Shown piece by piece: positions 1-12,428 of a stretch of 64,000 nt of DNA (position 1 is its first letter; each line of letters opens with the position of its first letter). The notes under the pieces were generated by a model. The model made no database searches. It was given only the letters and a program-made list of their open reading frames with translations, and had not been told where the DNA came from. Position numbers and translations under genes: made by a program. This DNA comes from Strongylocentrotus purpuratus (lineage: Eukaryota > Echinodermata > Echinoidea > Camarodonta > Strongylocentrotidae): positions 29,952,797 to 30,016,796 of the forward strand of contig NW_022145597.1 in assembly GCF_000002235.5 (NCBI RefSeq), read 5' to 3'.

Positions 1-114
1 GCTACGCTGACGACCGCCGGCTACGCTGACGACCGCCGGCTACGCTGACGACCGCCGGCTACGCTGACGACCGCCGGCTACGCTGACGACCGCCGGCTAC
101 GCTGACGACCGCCA
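1..114. repeat. 19-bp minisatellite (example from unit 1)
   Basis: Six copies of GGCTACGCTGACGACCGCC, the first lacking one base. It is GC-rich with several CpGs, in contrast with the AT-rich rest of the unit. Copy number across units 1-18 is 6, 6, 7, 6, 6, 7, 5, 5, 8, 7, 8, 7, 7, 6, 6, 6, 8, 8+. The repeat length is not a multiple of three and repeats have no spacers, so neither a coding repeat nor CRISPR is supported. Confidence 0.95.
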
Positions 115-117
115 GCT

Positions 118-486
118 AAAAAAAAACCCCCCCCCCAAAAAAAGACCCCCCCCAAAAAAAAGACCCCCCCCAAAAAAAAGACCCCCCCCCCCAAAAAAAA
201 AGACCCCCCACAAAAAAAAAGACCCCCCCCCCATAAAAAAGACCCCCCCCCCCCCAAGGGGCTCCATTACAGTTTTTTCCTACACTCAGCTGCTTCCCCT
301 CACCAAAGGTCCTTTTTCAAGTTTTTTTTTGAGGAATCCATTGACATATTGTGATTTGGAACCCTTTCCCATACATCAACAACACCAACAATATTATTTT
401 TTATCACACCAAACTTTGAGTGAGATGAAAATGGGTTCTAACATCAGTTTTTCTTTTTCAAAGATTTACAAAAAAAATTAAAAAAA
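118..486 (-). repeat. SINE-like body and G/T tail attached to head A (example from unit 1)
   Basis: Downstream of head A on the minus strand, about 230 bp ending near 256 (minus-strand AATGGAGCCCCTT) recurs outside the array at 46925-47145 and 47935-48115, each diverged. It is therefore a dispersed repeat body and not only part of the satellite. The tail (255-118) reads on the minus strand as repeated G(7-15)TCT(5-10) blocks. The diverged copy near 46880-46940 has the same G-run/T-run tail, so the tail predates the array. Confidence 0.7.
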
Positions 487-487
487 G

Positions 488-557
488 CACTAGCTGGGAG
501 TCGAACCCGATACCTTCCAATTGCCAGGCGTTTGCCTATCCACTAGACTAATGTGTC
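488..557 (-). ncRNA. tRNA-like Pol III head A (example from unit 1)
   Basis: On the minus strand an A-box TAGTCTAGTGG and a B-box GGTTCGACTCC sit 32 bases apart, as in a tRNA. The D and T regions resemble tRNAs of the Glu/Gly/Asp type. The two acceptor strands (GACACAT and CTAGTGC) no longer pair, so this is a tRNA-derived SINE head rather than a working tRNA gene. A run of seven T follows at once (486-480), which is a strong Pol III terminator. B-boxes of head A in the other units start at 2570, 4648, 6722, 8782, 10858, 12886, 14926, 17017, 19091, 21191, 23281, 25375, 27442, 40874, 42955 and 45071. Confidence 0.75.
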
Positions 558-789
558 ACAGTGGTAATTTTCATGTATTTTTTGATATTGATACTTATTG
601 TTGTAGATGTAGCAAAAGACGTATTCTAACTAATTCAGAGAGTCGCTTGTTAAAGAAAGAGTATCAAATGTTATTTTCTCCTTTGTTGAGGAGGTGGGGG
701 GGGATGTCCCCTTTAAAAAAAGGAGATGGACACGTCAATATCATGGGGTAAAGAAAAAAAAAATAAAAAAATAACATGAGGTATAAAGA

Positions 790-868
790 AGAAGCTGGAG
801 TCGAACCCGAGTACATACATACATTGCGTTGTGAAGCGATCAGTCTTATCCACAAGACCAATTTGCCT
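790..868 (-). ncRNA. tRNA-like Pol III head B (example from unit 1)
   Basis: On the minus strand TGGTCTTGTGG (A-box-like) and GGTTCGACTCC (B-box) are separated by a longer variable region containing GTATGTATGTAC. Acceptor pairing is not evident. It is related to head A: both share the GTCT.GTGGATA A-box region and the TCGGGTTCGACTCCCAGCT B-box region. T-runs of Pol III terminator type lie about 25-40 bases downstream on the minus strand. B-boxes of head B in later units start at 2870, 4950, 7023, 9080, 11156, 13182, 15225, 17316, 19392, 21491, 23582, 25675, 39100, 41176, 43256 and 45372. Confidence 0.7.
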
Positions 869-2076
869 CACTGCTACTAACTGGTTCACTTCTTGGTGTT
901 ATAGCACTTTCTGCATGTTAACGACTTTTATATGTTGATTTACTGATTTAACGATTTCGGGATGCATAATTATTCATATTTTTGCAGTCCGATGTTGTCA
1001 AGATTGCCCGTAAATGTTTTCTTTCAGTTACTGATATTTCTGATATAATAGTGAGGTTTTATGTTATTTTCATTTATTTTGCAATCTGCTGACTTAAACT
1101 TCAAGTGATATGACAATAGGCCACTGCCCTGACATAGCATAATGAACAGGACACGGATCTATTCAATTTAGGATATGCTACGAATTCTGTAACAGGGCAC
1201 CAATGAATAGGGAAGCTTGGCTATTCGATTCTGTGTTCAATAGCTTGCACCTGCAGCATCAATTAATGAATTGAAGAAAAAAAACCCGACCCTCCCTTCA
1301 TTGACGGAATATTTTTGTCAATTGCGAGGATTACATAAGAGGTAATAATATCATTCCTTCCTGACATTGCAACAATGACCGCATTATGTTGATGTATTGT
1401 CCATAAAGGTACTGAGAAGGTCTTTCTCCTTGTCTGCATGGAGGACACGCACTTTGAATATCCCCATAGAAAAAGGATAGAATGAGGCTGTAGTCTCATT
1501 TAAAAAAAGGAAAGCGATTTGGGACAGTTCAAAATAATGCTGGGAAATGGAAATTAAAATGATACCGTTTTAAAAACCAGTTAGATATGGTTTTTGGACA
1601 AGAAGCATGAGATAATTCATTGCTCGGCAATCTGGACTGTATTTGAAACAGAGCATCCAATATTCCTGATATTTAATAGTATACTGTCAATGAAAAATAT
1701 AACGAAAAAAAATAATAATAATGGACCTCTTTACCCAAGGCTGTGTGTCTTTGTCGAGCACAAAATGATTCTGCTCGGGTATGCAGGCCAGTTGTTAGCC
1801 CATATTGGGCTTGAATAGACTTGAATTGAAAGACCCTTTGTTTCACCTCGCGAAGTTTGGGCGTTTTCATATGAGGAGTAAAACCTTGCCCATCATTGAA
1901 TTCATGTTGTAAAGTTGTTTACAGACTGGAAAAGGATAGCATGGGAGTGTACAGATTGAATAAATGGATGCAAGTAGTACTGAAAATGTAAAAAACTTGT
2001 TTGACCTGGCAATAAGGGACTCTTGAATGTAGTTTGAAAATTGGACATGGCTTTGGGGCTAACGCTACCGGCCACC

Positions 2077-4142
2077 GGCTACGCTGACGACCGCCGCTAC
2101 GCTGACGACCGCCGGCTACGCTGACGACCGCCGGCTACGCTGACGACCGCGGCTACGCTGACGACCGCCGGCTACGCTGACGACCGCCAGCTAAAAAAGA
2201 CCCCCCCCAAAAAAAGAACCCCCCCCCCCCAAAAAAGACCCCCCCCAAAAAAAAAAAGACCCCCCCCCAAAAAAAAGACCCCCCCCAAAAAAAAGACCCC
2301 CCCCCCCATAAAAAGACCCCCCCCCCCCAAGGGGCTCCATTACAGTTTTTTCCTACACTCAGCTGCTTCCCCTCACCAAAGGTCCTTTTTCAAGTTTTTT
2401 TTTGAGGAATCCATTGACATATTGTGATTTGGAACCCTTTCCCATACATCAACAACACCAACAATAATTATTTTTATCACACCAAACTTTGAGTGAGATG
2501 AAAATGGGTTCTAACATCAGTTTTTCTTTTTCAAAGATTTACAAAAAAAAAATTAAAAAGCACTAGCTGGGAGTCGAACCCGATACCTTCCAATTGCCAG
2601 GCGTTTGCCTATCCACTAGACTAATGTGTCACAGTGGTAATTTTCATGTATTTTTTGATATTGATACTTATTGTTGTAGATGTAGCAAAAGACGTATTCT
2701 AACTAATTCAGAGAGTCGCTTGTTAAAGAAAGAGTATCAAATGTTATTTTCTCCTTTGTTGAGGAGGTGGGGGGGGGGATGTCCCTTTAAAAAAAGGAGA
2801 TGGACACGTCAATATCATGGGGTAAAGAAAAAAAATTAAAAAATAACATGAGGTATAAAGAAGAAGCTGGGAGTCGAACCCGAGTACATACATACATTAC
2901 GTTGTGAAGCGATCAGTCTTATCCACAAGACCAATTTGCCTCACTGCTACTAACTGGTTCACTTCTTGGTGTTATAGCACTTTCTGCATGTTAACGACTT
3001 TTATATGTTGATTTACTGATTTAACGATTTCGGGATGCATAATTATTCATATTTTTGCAGTCCGATGTTGTCAAGATTGCCCGTAAATGTTTTCTTTCAG
3101 TTACTGATATTTCTGATATAATAGTGAGGTTTTATGTTATTTTCATTTATTTTGCAATCTGCTGACTTAAACTTCAAGTGATATGACAATAGGCCACTGC
3201 CCTGACATAGCATAATGAACAGACACGGATCTATTCAATTTAGGATATGCTACGAATTCTGTAACAGGGCACCAATGAATAGGGAAGCTTGGCTATTCGA
3301 TTCTGTGTTCAATAGCTTGCACCTGCAGCATCAATTAATGAATTGAAGAAAAAAACCCGACCCTCCCTTCATTGACGGAATATTTTTGTCAATTGCGAGG
3401 ATTACATAAGAGGTAATAATATCATTCCTGACATTGCAACAATGACCGCATTATGTTGATGTATTGTCCATAAAGGTACTGAGAAGGTCTTTCTCCTTGT
3501 CTGCATGGAGGACACGCACTTTGAATATCCCCATAGAAAAAGGATAGAATGAGGCTGTAGTCTCATTTAAAAAAAGGAAAGCGATTTTGGGACAGTTCAA
3601 AATAATGCTGGGAAATGGAAATTAAAATGATACCGTTTTAAAAACCAGTTAGATATGGTTTTTGGACAAGAAGCATGAGATAATTCATTGCTCGGCAATC
3701 TGGACTGTATTTGAAACAGAGCATCCAATATTCCTGATATTTAATAGTATACTGTCAATGAAAAATATAACGAAAAAATAATAATAATGGACCTCTTTAC
3801 CCAAGGCTGTGTGTCTTTGTCGAGCACAAAATGATTCTGCTCGGGTATGCAGGCCAGTTGTTAGCCCATATTGGGCTTGAATAGACTTGAATTGAAAGAC
3901 CCTTTGTTTCACCTCGCGAAGTTTGGGCGTTTTCATATGAGGAGTAAAACCTTGCCCATCATTGAATTCATGTTGTAAAGTTGTTTACAGACTGGAAAAG
4001 GATAGCATGGGAGTGTACAGATTGAATAAATGGATGCAAGTAGTACTGAAAATGTAAAAAACTTGTTTGACCTGGCAATAAGGGACTCTTGAATGTAGTT
4101 TGAAAATTGGACATGGCTTTGGGGCTAACGCTACCGGCCACC
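2077..4142. repeat. Macrosatellite unit 2
   Basis: 2066 bp, six minisatellite copies, two of them one G short. Head A B-box at 2570-2580 and head B B-box at 2870-2880. Confidence 0.9.
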
Positions 4143-6224
4143 GGCTACGCTGACGACCGCCGGCTACGCTGACGACCGCCGGCTACGCTGACGACCGCCG
4201 CTACGCTGACGACCGCCGGCTACGCTGACGACCGCCGGCTACGCTGACGACCGCCGGCTACGCTGACGACCGCCAGCTAAAAAAAGACCCCCCCAAAAAG
4301 ACCCCCCCCCCAAAAAAAGACCCCCCCCCAAAAAAAAGACCCCCCCCCCAAAAAAAGACCCCCCACAAAAAAAAGACCCCCCCCCCCATAAAAAAGACCC
4401 CCCCCCCCCCAAGGGGCTCCATTACAGTTTTTTCCTACACTCAGCTGCTTCCCCTCACCAAAGGCCCTTTTTCAAGTTTTTTTTTGAGGAATCCATTGAC
4501 ATATTGTGATTTGGAACCCTTTCCCATACATCAACAACACCAACATATTATTTTTTATCACCAAACTTTGAGTGAGATGAAATGGGTTCTAACATCAGTT
4601 TTTCTTTTTCAAAGATTTACAAAAAAAATTAAAAAAAGCACTAGCTGGGAGTCGAACCCGATACCTTCCAATTGCCAGGCGTTTGCCTATCCACTAGACT
4701 AATGTGTCACAGTGGTAATTTTCATGTATTTTTTTGATATTGATACTTATTGTTGTAGATGTAGCAAAAGACGTATTCTAACTAATTCAGAGAGTCGCTT
4801 GTTAAAGAAAGAGTATCAAATGTTATTTTCTCCTTTGTTGAGGAGGTGGGGGGGGGGATGTCCCCTTTAAAAAAAGGAGATGGACACGTCAATATCATGG
4901 GGTAAAGAAAAAAAAATGAAAAATAACATGAGGTATAAAGAAGAAGCTGGGAGTCGAACCCGAGTACATACATACATTACGTTGTGAAGCGATCAGTCTT
5001 ATCCACAAGACCACTTTGCCTCACTGCTACTAACTGGTTCACTTCTTGGTGTTATAGCACTTTCTGCATGTTAACGACTTTTATATGTTGATTTACTGAT
5101 TTAACGATTTCGGGATGCATAATTATTCATATTTTTGCAGTCCGATGTTGTCAAGATTGCCCGTAAATGTTTTCTTTCAGTTACTGATATTTCTGATATA
5201 ATAGTGAGGTTTTATGTTATTTTCATTTATTTTGCAATCTGCTGACTTAAACTTCAAGTGATATGACAATAGGCCACTGCCCTGACATAGCATAATGAAC
5301 AGGACACGGATCTATTCAATTTAGGATATGCTACGAATTCTGTAACAGGGCACCAATGAATAGGGAAGCTTGGCTATTCGATTCTGTGTTCAATAGCTTG
5401 CACCTGCAGCATCAATTAATGAATTGAAGAAAAAAACCGACCCTCCCTTCATTGACGGAATATTTTTGTCAATTGCGAGGATTACATAAGAGGTAATAAT
5501 ATCATTCCTGACATTGCAACAATGACCGCATTATGTTGATGTATTGTCCATAAAGGTACTGAGAAGTCTTTCTCCTTGTCTGCATGGAGGACACGCACTT
5601 TGAATATCCCCATAGAAAAAGGATAGAATGAGGCTGTAGTCTCATTTAAAAAAAGGAAAGCGATTTTGGGACAGTTCAAAATAATGCTGGGAAATGGAAA
5701 TTAAAATGATACCGTTTTAAAAACCAGTTAGATATGGTTTTTGGACAAGAAGCATGAGATAATTCATTGCTCGGCAATCTGGACTGTATTTGAAACAGAG
5801 CATCCAATATTCCTGATATTTAATAGTATACTGTCAATGAAAAAATATAACGAAAAAAAATAATAATAATGGACCTCTTTACCCAAGGCTGTGTGTCTTT
5901 GTCGAGCACAAAATGATTCTGCTCGGGTATGCAGGCCAGTTGTTAGCCCATATTGGGCTTGAATAGACTTGAATTGAAAGACCCTTTGTTTCACCTCGCG
6001 AAGTTTGGGCGTTTTCATATGAGGAGTAAAACCTTGCCCATCATTGAATTCATGTTGTAAAGTTGTTTACAGACTGGAAAAGGATAGCATGGGAGTGTAC
6101 AGATTGAATAAATGGATGCAAGTAGTACTGAAAATGTAAAAAACTTGTTTGACCTGGCAATAAGGGACTCTTGAATGTAGTTTGAAAATTGGACATGGCT
6201 TTGGGGCTAACGCTACCGGCCACC
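4143..6224. repeat. Macrosatellite unit 3
   Basis: 2082 bp, seven minisatellite copies. Small losses in the SINE body near 4545-4565. B-boxes of head A and head B start at 4648 and 4950. Confidence 0.9.
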
Positions 6225-8292
6225 GGCTACGCTGACGACCGCCGGCTACGCTGACGACCGCCGGCTACGCTGACGACCGCCGGCTACGCTGACGACCGCC
6301 GGCTACGCTGACGACCGCCGGCTACGCTGACGACCGCCAGCTAAAAAAAAAGACCCCCCCCAAAAAAGACCCCCCCCCAAAAAAAGACCCCCCCCCAAAA
6401 AAAAGACCCCCCCCCAAAAAAAAAGACCCCCCCAAAAAAAAAGACCCCCCCCCCCCATAAAAAAGACCCCCCCCCCCCCCAAGGGGCTCCATTACAGTTT
6501 TTTCCTACACTCAGCTGCTTCCCCCTCACCAAGGCCTTTTTCAAGTTTTTTTTTGAGGAATCCATTGACATATTGTGATTTGGAACCCTTTCCCATACAT
6601 CAACAACACCAACAATAATTATTTTTATCACACCAAACTTTGAGTGAGATGAAAATGGGTTCTAACATCAGTTTTTCTTTTTCAAAGATTTACAAAAAAA
6701 AATTAAAAAAAGCACTAGCTGGGAGTCGAACCCGATACCTTCCAATTGCCAGGCGTTTGCCTATCCACTAGACTAATGTGTCACAGTGGTAATTTTCATG
6801 TATTTTTTGATATTGATACTTATTGTTGTAGATGTAGCAAAAGACGTATTCTAACTAATTCAGAGAGTCGCTTGTTAAAGAAAGAGTATCAAATGTTATT
6901 TTCTCCTTTGTTGAGGAGGTGGGGGGGGGATGTCCCCTTTAAAAAAAGGAGATGGACACGTCAATATCATGGGGTAAAGAAAAAAAAATGAAAAAATAAC
7001 ATGAGGTATAAAGAAGAAGCTGGGAGTCGAACCCGAGTACATACATACATTACGTTGTGAAGCGATCAGTCTTATCCACAAGACCATTTGCCTCACTGCT
7101 ACTAACTGGTTCACTTCTTGGTGTTATAGCACTTTCTGCATGTTAACGACTTTTATATGTTGATTTACTGATTTAACGATTTCGGGATGCATAATTATTC
7201 ATATTTTTGCAGTCCGATGTTGTCAAGATTGCCCGTAAATGTTTTCTTTCAGTTACTGATATTTCTGATATAATAGTGAGGTTTTATGTTATTTTCATTT
7301 ATTTTGCAATCTGCTGACTTAAACTTCAAGTGATATGACAATAGGCCACTGCCCTGACATAGCATAATGAACAGACACGGATCTATTCAATTTAGGATAT
7401 GCTACGAATTCTGTAACAGGGCACCAATGAATAGGGAAGCTTGGCTATTCGATTCTGTGTTCAATAGCTTGCACCTGCAGCATCAATTAATGAATTGAAG
7501 AAAAAAACCCGACCCTCCCTTCATTGACGGAATATTTTTGTCAATTGCGAGGATTACATAAGAGGTAATAATATCATTCCTGACATTGCAACAATGACCG
7601 CATTATGTTGATGTATTGTCCATAAAGGTACTGAGAAGGTCTTTCTCCTTGTCTGCATGGAGGACACGCACTTTGAATATCCCCATAGAAAAAGGATAGA
7701 ATGAGGCTGTAGTCTCATTTAAAAAAAGGAAAGCGATTTTGGGACAGTTCAAAATAATGCTGGGAAATGGAAATTAAAATGATACCGTTTTAAAAACCAG
7801 TTAGATATGGTTTTTGGACAAGAAGCATGAGATAATTCATTGCTCGGCAATCTGGACTGTATTTGAAACAGAGCATCCAATATTCCTGATATTTAATAGT
7901 ATACTGTCAATGAAAAATATAACGAAAAAAAATAATAATAATGGACCTCTTTACCCAGGCTGTGTGTCTTTGTCGAGCACAAAATGATTCTGCTCGGGTA
8001 TGCAGCCAGTTGTTAGCCCATATTGGGCTTGAATAGACTTGAATTGAAACCCTTTGTTTCACCTCGCGAAGTTTGGGCGTTTTCATATGAGGAGTAAAAC
8101 CTTGCCCATCATTGAATTCATGTTGTAAAGTTGTTTACAGACTGGAAAAGGATAGCATGGGAGTGTACAGATTGAATAAATGGATGCAAGTAGTACTGAA
8201 AATGTAAAAAACTTGTTTGACCTGGCAATAAGGGACTCTTGAATGTAGTTTGAAAATTGGACATGGCTTTGGGGCTAACGCTACCCGCCACC
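6225..8292. repeat. Macrosatellite unit 4
   Basis: 2068 bp, six minisatellite copies. B-boxes start at 6722 and 7023. Several one- to three-base losses cluster at 7955-8050. Confidence 0.9.
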
Positions 8293-10349
8293 GGCTACGC
8301 TGACGACCGCCGGCTACGCTGACGACCGCCGCTACGCTGACGACCGCCGGCTACGCTGACGACCGCCGGCTACGCTGACGACCGCCGCTACGCTGACGAC
8401 CGCCAGCTAAAAAAAAGACCCCCCCCAAAAAAAAAGACCCCCCCCCAAAAAAAGACCCCCCCCAAAAAAAACCCCCCCCCAAAAAAAAGACCCCCCACAA
8501 AAAAAGACCCCCCCCCCATAAAAAAGACCCCCCCCCCCCCCAAGGGCTCCATTACAGTTTTTTCCTACACTCAGCTGCTTCCCCTCACCAAAGTCCTTTT
8601 TCAAGTTTTTTTTTGAGGAATCCATTGACATATTGTGATTTGGAACCCTTTCCCATACATCAACAACACCAACAATAATTATTTTATCACACCAAACTTT
8701 GAGTGAGATGAAAATGGGTTCTAACATCAGTTTTTTCTTTTTCAAAGATTTACAAAAAAAAATTAAAAAAAGCACTAGCTGGGAGTCGAACCCGATACCT
8801 TCCAATTGCCAGGCGTTTGCCTATCCACTAGACTAATGTGTCACAGTGGTAATTTTCATGTATTTTTTGATATTGATACTTATTGTTGTAGATGTAGCAA
8901 AAGACGTATTCTAACTAATTCAGAGAGTCGCTTGTTAAAGAAAGAGTATCAAATGTTATTTTCTCCTTTGTTGAGGAGGTGGGGGGGGATGTCCCCTTAA
9001 AAAAAGGAGATGGACACGTCAATATCATGGGGTAAAGAAAAAAAATGAAAAAATAACATGAGGTATAAAGAAGAAGCTGGGAGTCGAACCCGAGTACATA
9101 CATACATTAGCGTTGTGAAGCGATCAGTCTTATCCACAAGACCAATTTGCCTCACTGCTACTAACTGGTTCACTTCTTGGTGTTATAGCACTTTCTGCAT
9201 GTTAACGACTTTTATATGTTGATTTACTGATTTAACGATTTCGGGATGCATAATTATTCATATTTTTGCAGTCCGATGTTGTCAAGATTGCCCGTAAATG
9301 TTTTCTTTCAGTTACTGATATTTCTGATATAATAGTGAGGTTTTATGTTATTTTCATTTATTTTGCAATCTGCTGACTTAAACTTCAAGTGATATGACAA
9401 TAGGCCACTGCCCTGACATAGCATAATGAACAGGACACGGATCTATTCAATTTAGGATATGCTACGAATTCTGTAACAGGGCACCAATGAATAGGGAAGC
9501 TTGGCTATTCGATTCTGTGTTCAATAGCTTGCACCTGCAGCATCAATTAATGATTGAAGAAAAAAACCCGACCCTCCCTTCATTGACGGAATATTTTTGT
9601 CAATTGCGAGGATTACATAAGAGGTAATAATATCATTCCTGACATTGCAACAATGACCGCATTATGTTGATGTATTGTCCATAAAGGTACTGAGAAGGTC
9701 TTTCTCCTTGTCTGCATGGAGGACACGCACTTTGAATATCCCCATAGAAAAGGATAGAATGAGGCTGTAGTCTCATTTAAAAAAAGGAAAGCGATTTTGG
9801 ACAGTTCAAAATAATGCTGGGAAATGGAAATTAAAATGATACCGTTTTAAAAACCAGTTAGATATGGTTTTTGGACAAGAAGCATGAGATAATTCATTGC
9901 TCGGCAATCTGGACTGTATTTGAAACAGAGCATCCAATATTCCTGATATTAATAGTATACTGTCAATGAAAAAAATAACGAAAAAAAATAATAATAATGG
10001 ACCTCTTTACCCAAGGCTGTGTGTCTTTGTCGAGCACAAAATGATTCTGCTCGGGTATGCAGGCCAGTTGTTAGCCCATATTGGGCTTGAATAGACTTGA
10101 ATTGAAAGACCCTTTGTTTCACCTCGCGAAGTTTGGGCGTTTTCATATGAGGAGTAAAACCTTGCCCATCATTGAATTCATGTTGTAAAGTTGTTTACAG
10201 ACTGGAAAAGGATAGCATGGGAGTGTACAGATTGAATAAATGGATGCAAGTAGTACTGAAAATGTAAAAAACTTGTTTACCTGGCAATAAGGGACTCTTG
10301 AATGTAGTTTGAAATTGGACATGGCTTTGGGGCTAACGCTACCGCCACC
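8293..10349. repeat. Macrosatellite unit 5
   Basis: 2057 bp, six minisatellite copies. B-boxes start at 8782 and 9080. Scattered single-base losses, for example near 9553, 9748 and 10278. Confidence 0.9.
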
Positions 10350-12428
10350 GCTACGCTGACGACCGCCGCTACGCTGACGACCGCCGGCTACGCTGACGAC
10401 CGCCGGCTACGCTGACGACCGCCGGCTACGCTGACGACCGCCGGCTACGCTGACGACCGCCGGCTACGCTGACGACCGCCAGCTAAAAAAAACCCCCCCC
10501 CAAAAAAAAAACCCCCCCCCAAAAAAAAGACCCCCCCCCCAAAAAAGACCCCCCCCAAAAAAAAAAAGACCCCCCACAAAAAAAAGACCCCCCCCCCATA
10601 AAAGACCCCCCCCCCCCAAGGGCTCCATTACAGTTTTTTCCTACACTCAGCTGCTTCCCCTCACCAAAGGTCCTTTTTCAAGTTTTTTTTTGAGGAATCC
10701 ATTGACATATTGTGATTTGGAACCCTTTCCCATACATCAACAACACCAACAATAATTATTTTTATCACACCAAACTTTGAGTGAGATGAAAATGGGTTCT
10801 AACATCAGTTTTTCTTTTTCAAAGATTTACAAAAAAAATTAAAAAAAGCACTAGCTGGGAGTCGAACCCGATACCTTCCAATTGCCAGGCGTTTGCCTAT
10901 CCACTAGACTAATGTGTCACAGTGGTAATTTTCATGTATTTTTTATATTGATACTTATTGTTGTAGATGTAGCAAAAGACGTATTCTAACTAATTCAGAG
11001 AGTCGCTTGTTAAAGAAAGAGTATCAAATGTTATTTTCTCCTTTGTTGAGGAGGTGGGGGGGGGGGTCCCCTTTAAAAAAAGGAGATGGACACGTCAATA
11101 TCATGGGGTAAAAAAAAAAAATGAAAAAATAACATGAGGTATAAAGAAGAAGCTGGGAGTCGAACCCGAGTACATACATACATTACGTTGTGAAGCGATC
11201 AGTCTTATCCACAAGACCATTTGCCTCACTGCTACTAACTGGTTCACTTCTTGGTGTTATAGCACTTTCTGCATGTTAACGACTTTTATATGTTGATTTA
11301 CTGATTTAACGATTTCGGGATGCATAATTATTCATATTTTTTGCAGTCCGATGTTGTCAAGATTGCCCGTAAATGTTTTCTTTCAGTTACTGATATTTCT
11401 GATATAATAGTGAGGTTTTATGTTATTTTCATTTATTTTGCAATCTGCTGACTTAAACTTCAAGTGATATGACAATAGGCCACTGCCCTGACATAGCATA
11501 AATGAACAGACACGGATCTATTCAATTTAGGATATGCTACGAATTCTGTAACAGGGCACCAATGAATAGGGAAGCTTGGCTATTCGATTCTGTGTTCAAT
11601 AGCTTGCACCTGCAGCATCAATTAATGAATTGAAGAAAAAAACCCGACCCTCCCTTCATTGACGGAATATTTTTGTCAATTGCGAGGATTACATAAGAGG
11701 TAATAATATCATTCCTGACATTGCAACAATGACCGCATTATGTTGATGTATTGTCCATAAAGGTACTGAGAAGGTCTTTCTCCTTGTCTGCATGGAGGAC
11801 ACGCACTTTGAATATCCCCATAGAAAAAGGATAGAATGAGGCTGTAGTCTCATTTAAAAAAAGGAAAGCGATTTTGGGACAGTTCAAAATAATGCTGGGA
11901 AATGGAAATTAAAATGATACCGTTTTAAAAAAGTTAGATATGGTTTTTGGACAAGAAGCATGAGATAATTCATTGCTCGGCAATCTGGACTGTATTTGAA
12001 ACAGAGCATCCATATTCCTGATATTTAATAGTATACTGTCAATGAAAAAATATAACGAAAAAAAATAATATAATGGACCTCTTTACCCAAGGCTGTGTGT
12101 CTTTGTCGAGCACAAAATGATTCTGCTCGGGTATGCAGGCCAGTTGTTAGCCCATATTGGGCTTGAATAGACTTGAATTGAAAGACCCTTTGTTTCACCT
12201 CGCGAAGTTTGGGCGTTTTCATATGAGGAGTAAAACCTTGCCCATCATTGAATTCATGTTGTAAAGTTGTTTACAGACTGGAAAAGGATAGCATGGGAGT
12301 GTACAGATTGAATAAATGGATGCAAGTAGTACTGAAAATGTAAAAAACTTGTTTGACCTGGCAATAAGGGACTCTTGAATGTAGTTTGAAAATTGGACAT
12401 GGCTTTGGGGCTAACGCTACCGGCCACC
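10350..12428. repeat. Macrosatellite unit 6
   Basis: 2079 bp, seven minisatellite copies. B-boxes start at 10858 and 11156. The G-run that precedes TCCCC near 11058 has lost the usual GATG context. Confidence 0.9.

Larger units (their letters stand above)
1..2076. repeat. Macrosatellite unit 1 (left-truncated by window)
   Basis: Six minisatellite copies (1-114), A/C-run tail (115-255), SINE-like body (256-486). The head A B-box is at 497-507 and its A-box at 540-550. The head B B-box is at 797-807 and its A-box at 850-860. Near 1350 it carries a 4-base TTCC duplication not seen in the other units. Confidence 0.9.

Noticed and set aside
5764-6018. Recurring minus-strand 84-codon frame starting MKTPKLREVK in many macrosatellite units
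   Set aside because: It is identical only where the DNA is identical, is broken by indels elsewhere, has no recognisable domain, and is better explained as repeated non-coding DNA.
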